Shown one piece after another: positions 1 to 5,452 of a DNA stretch of 7,449 nt. The first letter of the stretch is position 1; each line of letters begins with the position of its first letter. Made by a program: the position numbers and the translations under genes. The DNA comes from an uncultured Chitinophagaceae bacterium (GTDB lineage Bacteria > Bacteroidota > Bacteroidia > Chitinophagales > Chitinophagaceae). The stretch covers positions 1-7,449 of the forward strand of contig CAIMKO010000184.1 in the NCBI GenBank assembly GCA_903841915.1. The letters are read 5' to 3'. The notes beneath the pieces were generated by a model. That model made no database searches. It was not told where the DNA came from and saw only the letters and a list, made by a program, of their open reading frames with translations.

Positions 1-65
1 AATGAACTCATGGTTTGTATTGATGAATGATTAAAATTATAACGACAAAATATTTAAAAAAAGTC

Positions 66-128
66 TGTCACACTGAGCCTGTCGAAGTGTGAATTCAATA
101 AGTCGGTTTCGACAAGCTCAACCTGACA
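66..128. repeat. Paired TGTCA...TCGAA dispersed repeat (copy 1)
   Basis: Two half-elements face each other. The left half (66-92) begins TGTCACACTG and ends TCGAAGTGTGA; its ends form a 7-bp stem, TCACACT (68-74) with AGTGTGA (86-92). The right half (106-128) runs GTTTCGACAAGC to CCTGACA and is an imperfect reverse complement of the left half's TGTCA..TGAGC.TGTCGAA core. A related pair occurs at 4020-4115. Such TGTCA/TCGAA elements are common as dispersed intergenic repeats in Bacteroidota; that is recalled, not computed. No function is evident. Confidence 0.65.
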
Positions 129-230
129 ACCATTATTTGTTAAAATGTTTAATACCGATATCAGGCTATGTAAAAATAATATTTGAATGCTGAAGTGCTC
201 AATAAAAAAACATCGCTTTTATATTTCTTT

Positions 231-295
231 TAGCCACGAATGCACGAATAGATTTGTTATAGATCTCCTTCTGATAATTCGTGCATTCGTGGCTA
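231..295. repeat. 19-bp perfect inverted repeat (CCACGAATGCACGAAT type)
   Basis: The arm at 231-249 (TAGCCACGAATGCACGAAT) is exactly repeated in reverse complement at 277-295, with a 27-nt spacer. It resembles a palindromic repeat seen in many Bacteroidota intergenic regions. There is no flanking T-run, so it is unlikely to be a standard intrinsic terminator, although the transcript could fold into a long stem. The rest of 1-330 is AT-rich and shows no convincing open reading frame. Confidence 0.75.
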
Positions 296-333
296 TAATT
301 AATTCCTCATTTAAATAGTGGTTAATAGGCAAC

Positions 334-360
334 AAAAAAAGCATCGAATAAATCCGATGC
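334..360 (-). terminator. Rho-independent terminator of the DUF4290 gene
   Basis: Read on the minus strand, GCATCG (360-355), an 8-nt loop and CGATGC (346-341) form a 6-bp stem followed at once by seven T (340-334). It lies 41 nt past the stop codon of the leftward gene ending at 401, the expected place and orientation. Confidence 0.8.
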
Positions 361-400
361 TCTTAGAATATTTTTCATGCTCCTCTTTGGGGTTAGAGGA

Positions 401-1195
401 TTAATATCTCTTCTTAAATCCGCCGCTGCGATTATTGCTGTTACGGTTATCGAAACTTCCGCCGCTGCTGCGATTATCTCTACTGCCACCTGTTCTGTTA
501 TCTCTGCTACCACCTGTTCTATTGTCACGTCCGCCTGCACTGCGATTATCTCTACTGCCACCTGTTCTGTTATCGCGACCGCCAAAATTTTGTCTGCGGC
601 CGGTATTGCTTCTGCCGTAATCATCTCTTTCAAAATTCTGATTACGATGCTTGATATAAGGTGTGTTGCTGAATTCTAATTGTCCGCCTGTGATACTATT
701 TAATTCTGTTCTGATCGTATCATCATGCACCAGTTCCTTATGCCAGTTACTGTAAGCAAGCTTCATATAATAAGCAATGGAATGAGCAAAGCCTGCTTTC
801 TTTTCAGGGTCTTCTTCTTTCAATGCTTTCTCAATTACCACTTCCAAGTTCTTACCCAAATGTGAATATTTAGGATAACGTCTCGGATAGGGTAATGGAT
901 CGGGTTTACCTTTATAGGTTTCTTTTTGAGGAATAGGGTAAGGGCTATCGATCTCTAATTTAAAGTCGCTGATAAAAAATAAATGATCCCAGAGCATATG
1001 TCTGAAATCCTCCACATTGCGTAAATGCGGATTTAAGAATCCCATTAATTCTATGATCGATTTGGCCTGCAGATTACGCTTATCACGGTCTTCGATCGTC
1101 GTCACATACTCCACCATTTTCTGAATGTGGCGGCCGTATTCGCGCATACTCAAATAATTTCTGGCTGTATTGTATTCCATGTTTTCGTACTTCAT
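401..1195 (-). CDS. DUF4290 family protein with R/G/N-rich repeat tail
   Basis: A 264-residue protein of the DUF4290 family, which is largely confined to Bacteroidota and has no established function. The family domain covers roughly residues 5-180 and is recognisable from MEYNTARNYLSMREYGRHIQ, the IEDRDKR segment, LNPHLRNVEDFRHMLWDHLF and DSPYPIP. From about residue 195 the protein changes to a low-complexity basic tail built on five RDNR(T/S) units plus FDNR, separated by GG/SGG and ending GGFKKRY. Such tails resemble RGG-type RNA-binding tails of other proteins; RNA binding is inference. The start was set at the ATG at 1195 because the TTG at 1204 lies inside the -7 box. A second ATG at 1180 (MEYNT...) also fits the family's usual N-terminus. 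The gene is monocistronic with its own terminator. Confidence 0.9.
   Translation of the reverse strand: MKYENMEYNTARNYLSMREYGRHIQKMVEYVTTIEDRDKRNLQAKSIIELMGFLNPHLRNVEDFRHMLWDHLFFISDFKLEIDSPYPIPQKETYKGKPDPLPYPRRYPKYSHLGKNLEVVIEKALKEEDPEKKAGFAHSIAYYMKLAYSNWHKELVHDDTIRTELNSITGGQLEFSNTPYIKHRNQNFERDDYGRSNTGRRQNFGGRDNRTGGSRDNRSAGGRDNRTGGSRDNRTGGSRDNRSSGGSFDNRNSNNRSGGFKKRY
443..583 (-). repeat. Tandem coding repeat for the RDNR tail
   Basis: This DNA encodes six DNR-containing units of the DUF4290 tail. A 34-nt stretch is identical at 469-502 and 541-574 (72-nt period), with degenerate copies between and around. Exact identity of long stretches suggests recent unit duplication or gene conversion, so copy number may vary between strains. 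Confidence 0.8.
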
Positions 1196-1201
1196 CTGTG
1201 G

Positions 1202-1209
1202 CAAATGTA
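1202..1209 (-). promoter_or_regulatory. -7 box TACATTTG for the DUF4290 gene
   Basis: On the minus strand TACATTTG matches the Bacteroidota -7 consensus TAnnTTTG and is followed by CCACAG and the ATG at 1195. No clear -33 TTG was found 19-21 nt upstream. The 6-nt distance to ATG implies a very short or absent 5' leader. Confidence 0.55.
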
Positions 1210-1319
1210 AGCAATAGCGCGAGTTTCAGGTAATTTTTGTGAAAGCGGCAACAGTTAGGGTGGCATCGGTTGTTGTGTCACTCACTTGTACGTTCCGAAC
1301 TATGATGGACTTTTTTATT

Positions 1320-1358
1320 GAGCCACAAAGACTCAAAGGCACAAAGAATACACAAAGG
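1320..1358. repeat. Degenerate CACAAAG tandem repeat
   Basis: GCCACAAAG, ACTCAAAG, GCACAAAG and ACACAAAG occur in succession. This is the familiar 'gccacaaaggcacaaag' type of dispersed intergenic repeat found in many Bacteroidota and other phyla (recalled knowledge). No coding or regulatory role is visible. Confidence 0.6.
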
Positions 1359-1365
1359 GTTGCTT

Positions 1366-1798
1366 GTTGTTGATCGCCGACCACAGGTGTTAGGAAGAGG
1401 AGGATTATCCTTTAATCTCTTACGGAATATATGTGTGTAGCAATTATAGCATGCATCCTTTGTTCGACCTCGATTGGTGCACCTGTTCTTTTCATCCACT
1501 TTTTAATAAATATTTTAATTACATAGTATAAAAAATCGTATCTTGTGATAACCTCGAAGGTTTAGTTTTTATAACTGTATATATCAGTACTTTTTTCCAA
1601 TTTGATTCATATCTTAATCTTGCATAGTCCAGGGATAGTCCACAATTTCGTGGACTATCCCTGGACTATAGTATAATGAAATAAGCAGTATCTGAGGCTT
1701 ATGTAAGGCTTTGGTATAAGGTAAGTATGCAGGTATTATACTTTACAATGATAAATCTCCATAAGTCTTCCGAACACCTGAAGTCGCCGACCAACAAC
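1366..1798. repeat. 433-bp region bounded by 33-nt inverted repeats (MITE-like)
   Basis: The 33 nt at 1366-1398 (starting GTTGTTGATCGCCGACC) and the reverse complement of 1766-1798 (starting GTTGTTGGTCGGCGACT) match at 28 of 33 positions without gaps; both end with GGAAGA. They point inward like terminal inverted repeats. No transposase or other open reading frame lies inside and no target-site duplication is obvious, so it could be a non-autonomous element or simply two copies of a dispersed repeat in opposite orientation. Its right end lies 55 nt before the pheS -7 box. Confidence 0.6.
1624..1669. repeat. 20-bp perfect hairpin with nested ATAGTCCA repeats
   Basis: ATAGTCCAGGGATAGTCCAC (1624-1643), a 6-nt loop (AATTTC) and its perfect reverse complement (1650-1669). 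Each arm contains the octamer ATAGTCCA twice, so the site carries four copies, two per strand orientation. It has no T-run directly after it and lies about 195 nt before pheS, so it is neither a canonical terminator nor close to the pheS start. It could be a protein-binding or recombination site, or a dispersed palindrome. Confidence 0.85.
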
Positions 1799-1852
1799 TG
1801 GTGAAAAAACAATCATCTTAAATCCTAAAATAATCATTTAAAATCAGTGATA

Positions 1853-1860
1853 TATCTTTG
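1853..1860 (+). promoter_or_regulatory. -7 box TATCTTTG for pheS
   Basis: TATCTTTG is a perfect match to the Bacteroidota -7 consensus TAnnTTTG. It ends only 4 nt (CCGC) before the ATG at 1865. No good -33 TTG is seen. The placement argues for a leaderless or near-leaderless mRNA and excludes the in-frame GTG at 1847, which would lie upstream of the transcription start. Confidence 0.6.
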
Positions 1861-1864
1861 CCGC

Positions 1865-2896
1865 ATGGAGCAGTTGTTACAACAGATAGAATCTTACAAA
1901 ACCGAGATCAGTGCATTTGAAGCATCCACAGCCGATGCCGTAGAAAATTTCCGCATCAAATGGTTGGGTACAAAGGGTTTGGTAAAAGCCATCATGGGCG
2001 AAATGAAAAATGTTCCCAATGATCGTAAAAAAGAATTCGGACAAATATTGAATGATTTCAAATTATTTGCCGAAACGAAATTTCAAACTCTTTCCGAGAA
2101 CAACTCCGGACTCCCGACTAACGACTCCGAACTAATAGACTGGAGTTTACCCGGAGACCCCGTTGCATTGGGCACACGTCATCCATTAAGTATTGTGCGC
2201 AATCAGATCGTTTCCATATTTAAAAGATTAGGATTTGCAGTGGCCGAAGGTCCGGAGATAGAAGACGACTGGCACAATTTCGGAGCGATGAATCTGCCGG
2301 AAGATCATCCTGCCCGCGATATGCAGGATACATTTTATATTAACCAAGATCCGGCATGGTTGTTACGAACCCATACGAGTAGCGTACAGGCACGTGTGAT
2401 GGAAAAACAAAAACCACCTATTCGTGTGATCTGTCCGGGACGTGTTTATAGAAATGAGACCATCAGTGCAAGGGCACATTGTTTCTTTCATCAGGTAGAA
2501 GGATTATATATTGATGAAAATGTAAGCTTCGCCGATCTGAAACAAACTCTTTACTTTTTTGTACAGGAAATGTTTGGTAAGGATACAAAAGTTCGTTTTC
2601 GCCCATCTTATTTTCCATTCACCGAACCGAGTGCAGAAATGGATATCAGTTGTTTGATCTGCGGTGGCGATGGTTGTAATGTTTGTAAACATACCGGCTG
2701 GGTAGAAATATTGGGAAGTGGAATGGTGCATCCCAAAGTGTTGGAAAATTTTGGCATCGACCCTAATAAGTATACCGGCTTTGCATTTGGTATGGGTGTT
2801 GAAAGGATCTGTCAGTTGAAATATCGTGTCAACGATCTTCGTTTATACTCACAAAACGATGTTCGCTTTCTCAAACAATTTACAGGAGCATTATAA
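1865..2896 (+). CDS. pheS: Phenylalanine--tRNA ligase alpha subunit
   Basis: Catalytic subunit of phenylalanyl-tRNA synthetase, a class II enzyme that acts as an alpha2-beta2 tetramer in the cytoplasm and charges tRNA-Phe with phenylalanine using ATP. The 343 residues are a normal length. Residues 1 to about 77 form the helical tRNA-binding arm. The catalytic domain follows: GTRHPLSIVRN, then motif 2 (RVYRNE, 193-198, and HQVEG, 209-213), and motif 3 GFAFGMGVER near the C-terminus. Ala307 is the equivalent of the substrate-pocket Ala294 in E. coli PheS. Cys263, 266, 271 and 274 form a CxxC-x4-CxxC cluster before GWVEILGSGMVHP. Residues 79-90 contain an apparent insertion encoded by a heptanucleotide repeat, in the linker before IDWSLPG. 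The start is the ATG just after the -7 box. The partner pheT is not in the window. Confidence 0.97.
   Translation: MEQLLQQIESYKTEISAFEASTADAVENFRIKWLGTKGLVKAIMGEMKNVPNDRKKEFGQILNDFKLFAETKFQTLSENNSGLPTNDSELIDWSLPGDPVALGTRHPLSIVRNQIVSIFKRLGFAVAEGPEIEDDWHNFGAMNLPEDHPARDMQDTFYINQDPAWLLRTHTSSVQARVMEKQKPPIRVICPGRVYRNETISARAHCFFHQVEGLYIDENVSFADLKQTLYFFVQEMFGKDTKVRFRPSYFPFTEPSAEMDISCLICGGDGCNVCKHTGWVEILGSGMVHPKVLENFGIDPNKYTGFAFGMGVERICQLKYRVNDLRLYSQNDVRFLKQFTGAL
2103..2137 (+). repeat. Heptanucleotide tandem repeat inside pheS
   Basis: Five consecutive 7-nt units: ACTCCGG, ACTCCCG, ACTAACG, ACTCCGA, ACTAATA. They encode the linker NSGLPTNDSELI (about residues 80-91) between the helical arm and the catalytic domain. 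A 19-nt sequence covering the first two units (2101-2119) is identical, in reverse complement, at 6150-6168 in the amidohydrolase gene. Confidence 0.75.
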
Positions 2897-2920
2897 AGTG
2901 TTGGGAGAATAACAGTGTAG

Positions 2921-3130
2921 AAGAAATGGAACACCGATGACACTGAAAAAACGGATAATAACGGATTTGTTTGCGGCATGGCAGCAAAATTCACTGCAAA
3001 TCTGTTGCTTTCTTTTAAATTTATAGAAGAGACCAAGTATATGCAGTAATAGTTAGACTATCCGTGTCTATCTGCTTCATCCGTGTTTCTTGCCTACCGG
3101 CAGGCAGGTCCATGTTCTATTCTTCGCTTC
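2921..3130 (+). repeat. ~210-nt dispersed element, copy 1
   Basis: This element fills most of the pheS-desaturase gap and is present in inverted orientation at 4953-5158. The left module (2921-2968, AAGAAATGGAACAC...) matches 5158-5111 at 40 of 48 positions. The right module (3060-3130) matches 5023-4953 at 57 of 71 without gaps. The middles (91 and 87 nt) are more diverged but share a CTTTCTTT/AAA/AAGAG stretch. The element is itself roughly palindromic: GGAACAC.GATGACAC on the left faces ATCCGTGTTTC on the right. A near-palindrome TGCCTACCGGCAGGCA (3091-3106) sits inside the right module. Its boundaries are approximate. The open reading frame crossing 3064-3249 is judged spurious. Confidence 0.75.
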
Positions 3131-3190
3131 ATACCAAAGCACAAGTAAAATCAGTATTCCATAGTTCGTTAGTTAATAGTTCAACAGGAA

Positions 3191-3221
3191 TTGTTGTTTT
3201 ATACTTATTCGCTTATCTTAC
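3191..3221 (+). promoter_or_regulatory. Possible desaturase promoter
   Basis: TTG (3191-3193), a 20-nt spacer and TATCTTAC (3214-3221) resemble the Bacteroidota -33/-7 layout; the -7 box departs from TAnnTTTG at its last two positions. It would start transcription about 25 nt before the desaturase ATG. Confidence 0.3.
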
Positions 3222-3251
3222 CAAGCTTCATCACCCCCATAAAACCTAAGC

Positions 3252-4004
3252 ATGCTTGTCATCATCACATTCTTTTTGTGCCATTGGTTCCTGTCATTGT
3301 TTTTTCATTCTTTCTTTTTGCATCGCTTTGCCTCTCATCAGATGTATACAACGAGTAAGAACTGGGAACGAACTTTTTATTTTACGACCTGGTTGGTACA
3401 AGGCTCTTCTTATTTAGTACCCAGAGCCTATGGCGTGATGCATCGCATGCATCATGTATATAGCGATACAGAGAAAGATCCGCACTCACCCCATTTCTTT
3501 AAAGACGTGTATCAGATGATGCATCATACTATTGTGATCTTCCGCGGATTCTTAACAGGCAAAGACCTTCCCGAAGCACAATTCACGCAGGAGTATTTAC
3601 CCGTTTGGGATAAGCTGGATAAATTGGGCCATCATGTTGCAACAAGAATATTTTTCGGGCTATTATATACAGCCTTCTATTTTTATTTCGCTCCTAACTA
3701 TTGGTGGTTTCTCTTATTGCCGATCCATTTCCTGATGGGACCGATACAGGGCGCTGTAGTAAATTGGTGCGGACATAAATATGGTTACAGCAATTATGAT
3801 AACGGCGATCATTCGAAGAACACAACACCATTCGGTGTGATACTAATGGGTGAATTGTTTCAGAACAATCATCATTTTGCAAAAGACGATGCCAACTTTG
3901 CCAAGAAATGGTATGAATTTGATATGACCTATCAGGTGATGAAGGGTTTGCATTTTATCGGCATCATAAAATTAAAACCACTGATCATCCCGATTGCACA
4001 ATGA
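3252..4004 (+). CDS. Acyl-CoA (delta-9-type) fatty acid desaturase
   Basis: A membrane di-iron desaturase expected to introduce a double bond into a fatty acyl chain, probably acyl-CoA or acyl lipid, using O2 and reduced electron carriers, and so to adjust membrane fluidity. The histidine boxes are visible: HRFASH (24-29), HRMHH (64-68) and QNNHH (204-208), plus NWCGH (171-175), which corresponds to the Asn/His metal ligands of stearoyl-CoA desaturase. The first position of the third box is Gln rather than His. Hydrophobic segments lie at about 2-22, 40-52, 131-147 and 151-170. The length of 250 is short next to animal enzymes, but the N-terminus (HWFLSLFFHSFFLHRFASHQ) looks intact and a stop at 3240-3242 lies just upstream, so the ATG at 3252 is the only good start. 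Exact substrate and regiospecificity cannot be told. It is probably transcribed alone. Confidence 0.92.
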   Translation: MLVIITFFLCHWFLSLFFHSFFLHRFASHQMYTTSKNWERTFYFTTWLVQGSSYLVPRAYGVMHRMHHVYSDTEKDPHSPHFFKDVYQMMHHTIVIFRGFLTGKDLPEAQFTQEYLPVWDKLDKLGHHVATRIFFGLLYTAFYFYFAPNYWWFLLLPIHFLMGPIQGAVVNWCGHKYGYSNYDNGDHSKNTTPFGVILMGELFQNNHHFAKDDANFAKKWYEFDMTYQVMKGLHFIGIIKLKPLIIPIAQ

Positions 4005-4019
4005 TATGAAGCTAAGAAT

Positions 4020-4115
4020 TGTCACTCTGTCCAAAGGACTCCTTCTTGGAGAGGTTCTCGAAGAGTGATAAACGTAAAGTTAGTTAATGAATCATGTTTC
4101 GAGAGCCTCATGACA
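4020..4115. repeat. Paired TGTCA...TCGAA dispersed repeat (copy 2)
   Basis: It has the same architecture as 66-128. The left half, 4020-4068, starts TGTCACTCTG and ends TCGAAGAGTGA, with stem TCACTCT (4022-4028)/AGAGTGA (4062-4068). An inner hairpin TCCAA/TTGGA (4030-4034/4046-4050) is extended by AAGG/CCTT. The right half, 4096-4115, is GTTTCGAGAGCCTCATGACA. It begins 16 nt past the desaturase stop and may fold in the transcript's 3' end, but it has no T-run. Confidence 0.6.
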
Positions 4116-4172
4116 TCAGATCTCTTTACTGAATAACATTTCATGATCATGATAACAATACAATAGCTTCTC

Positions 4173-4180
4173 TACATTTG
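4173..4180 (+). promoter_or_regulatory. -7 box TACATTTG for recO
   Basis: TACATTTG matches TAnnTTTG exactly and ends 21 nt before the recO ATG. No clear -33 TTG is present at the expected distance. It implies a leader of about 15 nt. Confidence 0.5.
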
Positions 4181-4201
4181 TATGGCTCATTTAAATTTTG
4201 A

Positions 4202-4939
4202 ATGCTACACAAAACGAAAGGCATCATTCTTCGCACCGTTAAATACGGTGAAACTAGTATCATCAGTACGGTGTATACCGAATTGTTTGGTGTGCAGAGT
4301 TATATCGTAAAGGGGGTTCGTCAATCCAGCAAAACATCGCAGGGTAAGGCTAATTATTTTCAACCGGCCATGATGCTCGAAATGGAAGTATATCATAACG
4401 AGCAGAAACAATTGCAGTTCATCAAGGAATATCAATGCTGTTTTCTCTACGAAAAAATATTGTATGATGTGGTACGCAATGCCGTTGCGATGTATGTGAT
4501 AGAAATGCTGCAGCATAGTTTGAAACAACCCGAAGCCAATCCCGATCTGTTTTATCTGATCGAAGACACATTGAAAGAAATAGATAAAGGCAGTGAAACA
4601 TTTGTGGCCAATCTGCCTTTGTATTTCACTTTGCATTTAGGAAGTGAGTTGGGCTTTCAAATTCAGGGAACCTATTCAGAAAATACGCCGGTATTGGATC
4701 TGCAGCAGGGATTTTTTATTAATGATATTCCTTTGCATCCCTATTATCTCATCGATGAAGAGGCAAGGATCACGTCTCAGATCCTGACGATCCTAAAATA
4801 TAAGGACCTGGAAAATATTCCCCTCAACAGAAATATACGTCGTCAATTATTGATGGCTTATCAGCAATATATCGCGCTGCATATTGCAGATTTTGGCGAT
4901 ATGCGCAGTCTTGCGGTATTGCAGGAAGTATTAAGCTAA
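4202..4939 (+). CDS. recO: DNA repair protein RecO
   Basis: RecO is the recombination mediator that works with RecR (and RecF) to load RecA onto SSB-coated single-stranded DNA and can anneal complementary strands, acting in gap repair in the cytoplasm. The 245 residues equal the usual family length. The N-terminal OB fold (about 1-80) opens with KTKGIILRTVKYGETSIIST and continues through SYIVKGVR. The C-terminal helical domain carries the EMLQHSLKQPEANPDLFYLI and FTLHLGSELGF segments typical of Bacteroidota RecO. There is no CxxC zinc knuckle as found in some other RecO proteins; the only cysteines seen are the adjacent pair in EYQCCF. The start ATG follows a -7 box by 21 nt. The gene faces the right-hand operon convergently, with a repeat element between them. 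Confidence 0.93.
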   Translation: MLHKTKGIILRTVKYGETSIISTVYTELFGVQSYIVKGVRQSSKTSQGKANYFQPAMMLEMEVYHNEQKQLQFIKEYQCCFLYEKILYDVVRNAVAMYVIEMLQHSLKQPEANPDLFYLIEDTLKEIDKGSETFVANLPLYFTLHLGSELGFQIQGTYSENTPVLDLQQGFFINDIPLHPYYLIDEEARITSQILTILKYKDLENIPLNRNIRRQLLMAYQQYIALHIADFGDMRSLAVLQEVLS

Positions 4940-4952
4940 ATGGTTTCGATAA

Positions 4953-5158
4953 GAAGCGAATGATAGAACACAGACCTGTCTGCCGGTAGGCAAGTCACAC
5001 TGATAAAGCGGATGATCGCGGATGTTCAATCAATTGCTGAATATATTCATCCTCTTTTTATTTTTAAAGAAAGACAAGCTGATCAATACTGAAAAACACC
5101 GTAGCGTTATAAATCCGTTATCATCGGTATCACCCGTGTCATCTGTGTTCCATTTCTT
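4953..5158 (-). repeat. ~210-nt dispersed element, copy 2 (inverted)
   Basis: This is the reverse-orientation copy of the element at 2921-3130, about 206 nt long, lying between the convergent recO and membrane-protein genes. It contains the GAAGCGAA end (4953-4960), the nested near-palindrome TGTCTGCCGGTAGGCA (4977-4992) and the far module ATCCGTTATCATCGG...GTGTTCCATTTCTT ending at 5158. Similarity may run a few bases past the GAAGCGAA end. With copy 1 it brackets the desaturase-recO segment. It may also serve as a structured 3' end for either transcript; no T-tract terminator is seen in this gap. Confidence 0.75.
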
Positions 5159-5176
5159 AAAGTCTTCGAAATCTAA

Positions 5177-5452
5177 TTAAGCTAAATGGCGTTTATCGCG
5201 TTTGCCGAATGATAAGAGCTGTACCAATAGGAAACTAAAGACAAAGCAGATCAAAAAGTCTATAGAAAGATTCACAAAAGAAAAATATCGGTCAGCCATG
5301 ATCTGTTTATCGGGCTCAGTACTAAAGAACACCAGGGGCCAGCCAAACTTTGCGCCCACCAGATAGGATGTTTGAAATTTAGAAACAGTAAAAGTATACG
5401 CAGTAAAAAACACTACTGAAACAAGGGATGAGAGTGAGAGATTCTTGATCAT
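5177..5452 (-). CDS. Small two-helix membrane protein, unknown function
   Basis: A 91-residue protein I do not recognise as a named family. It has two hydrophobic segments, about residues 8-26 (SLVSVVFFTAYTF) and 62-83 (SIDFLICFVFSFLLVQLL), with a polar stretch between them containing GAKFGWPLVFF and TEPDKQ, and a positively charged end (KRDKRH). By the positive-inside rule both ends would face the cytoplasm; this is inference. Its ATG overlaps the TGA of the upstream amidohydrolase gene (ATGA, 5452-5449), so the two are almost certainly co-transcribed and translationally coupled. It is the last gene of the leftward operon. A functional link to the hydrolase is suggested only by this coupling. 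Confidence 0.75.
   Translation of the reverse strand: MIKNLSLSSLVSVVFFTAYTFTVSKFQTSYLVGAKFGWPLVFFSTEPDKQIMADRYFSFVNLSIDFLICFVFSFLLVQLLSFGKRDKRHLA

Larger units (their letters stand above)
1210..1846. other. Divergent intergenic region, repeat-rich, no gene
   Basis: This gap of about 640 nt separates the leftward DUF4290 gene from the rightward pheS. It contains the CACAAAG-type repeat (1320-1358), the 33-nt inverted pair (1366-1398 and 1766-1798) and the 20-bp hairpin (1624-1669), described separately. A weaker third GTTGTTG-type motif begins at 1269. The stretches 1399-1623 and 1670-1765 are AT-rich with no recognised motif. The one minus-strand reading frame (1278-1499) is judged spurious because it runs through the repeats. 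Confidence 0.6.

Noticed and set aside
377..679. Plus-strand frames opposite the DUF4290 tail (Ala/Ile/Ser/Thr or Leu/Pro rich)
   Set aside because: They are antisense shadows of the repetitive RDNR coding DNA; low complexity follows from the repeat.
1278..1499. Minus-strand 73-residue reading frame with several Cys and His
   Set aside because: It runs through the CACAAAG and GTTGTTG repeats, its composition is not protein-like, and it matches no family I know. The Cys/His pattern comes from repeat translation.
1847..1864. GTG start six codons upstream of the chosen pheS start
   Set aside because: It lies upstream of and across the TATCTTTG -7 box, so it would not be in the mRNA.
3064..3249. 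Plus-strand 61-residue frame before the desaturase
   Set aside because: It translates the right module of the ~210-nt repeat element and ends just before the desaturase start; no conserved protein features.
4205..4636. Minus-strand 143-residue frame antisense to recO
   Set aside because: It lies wholly inside the well-supported recO gene and has no recognisable domain.
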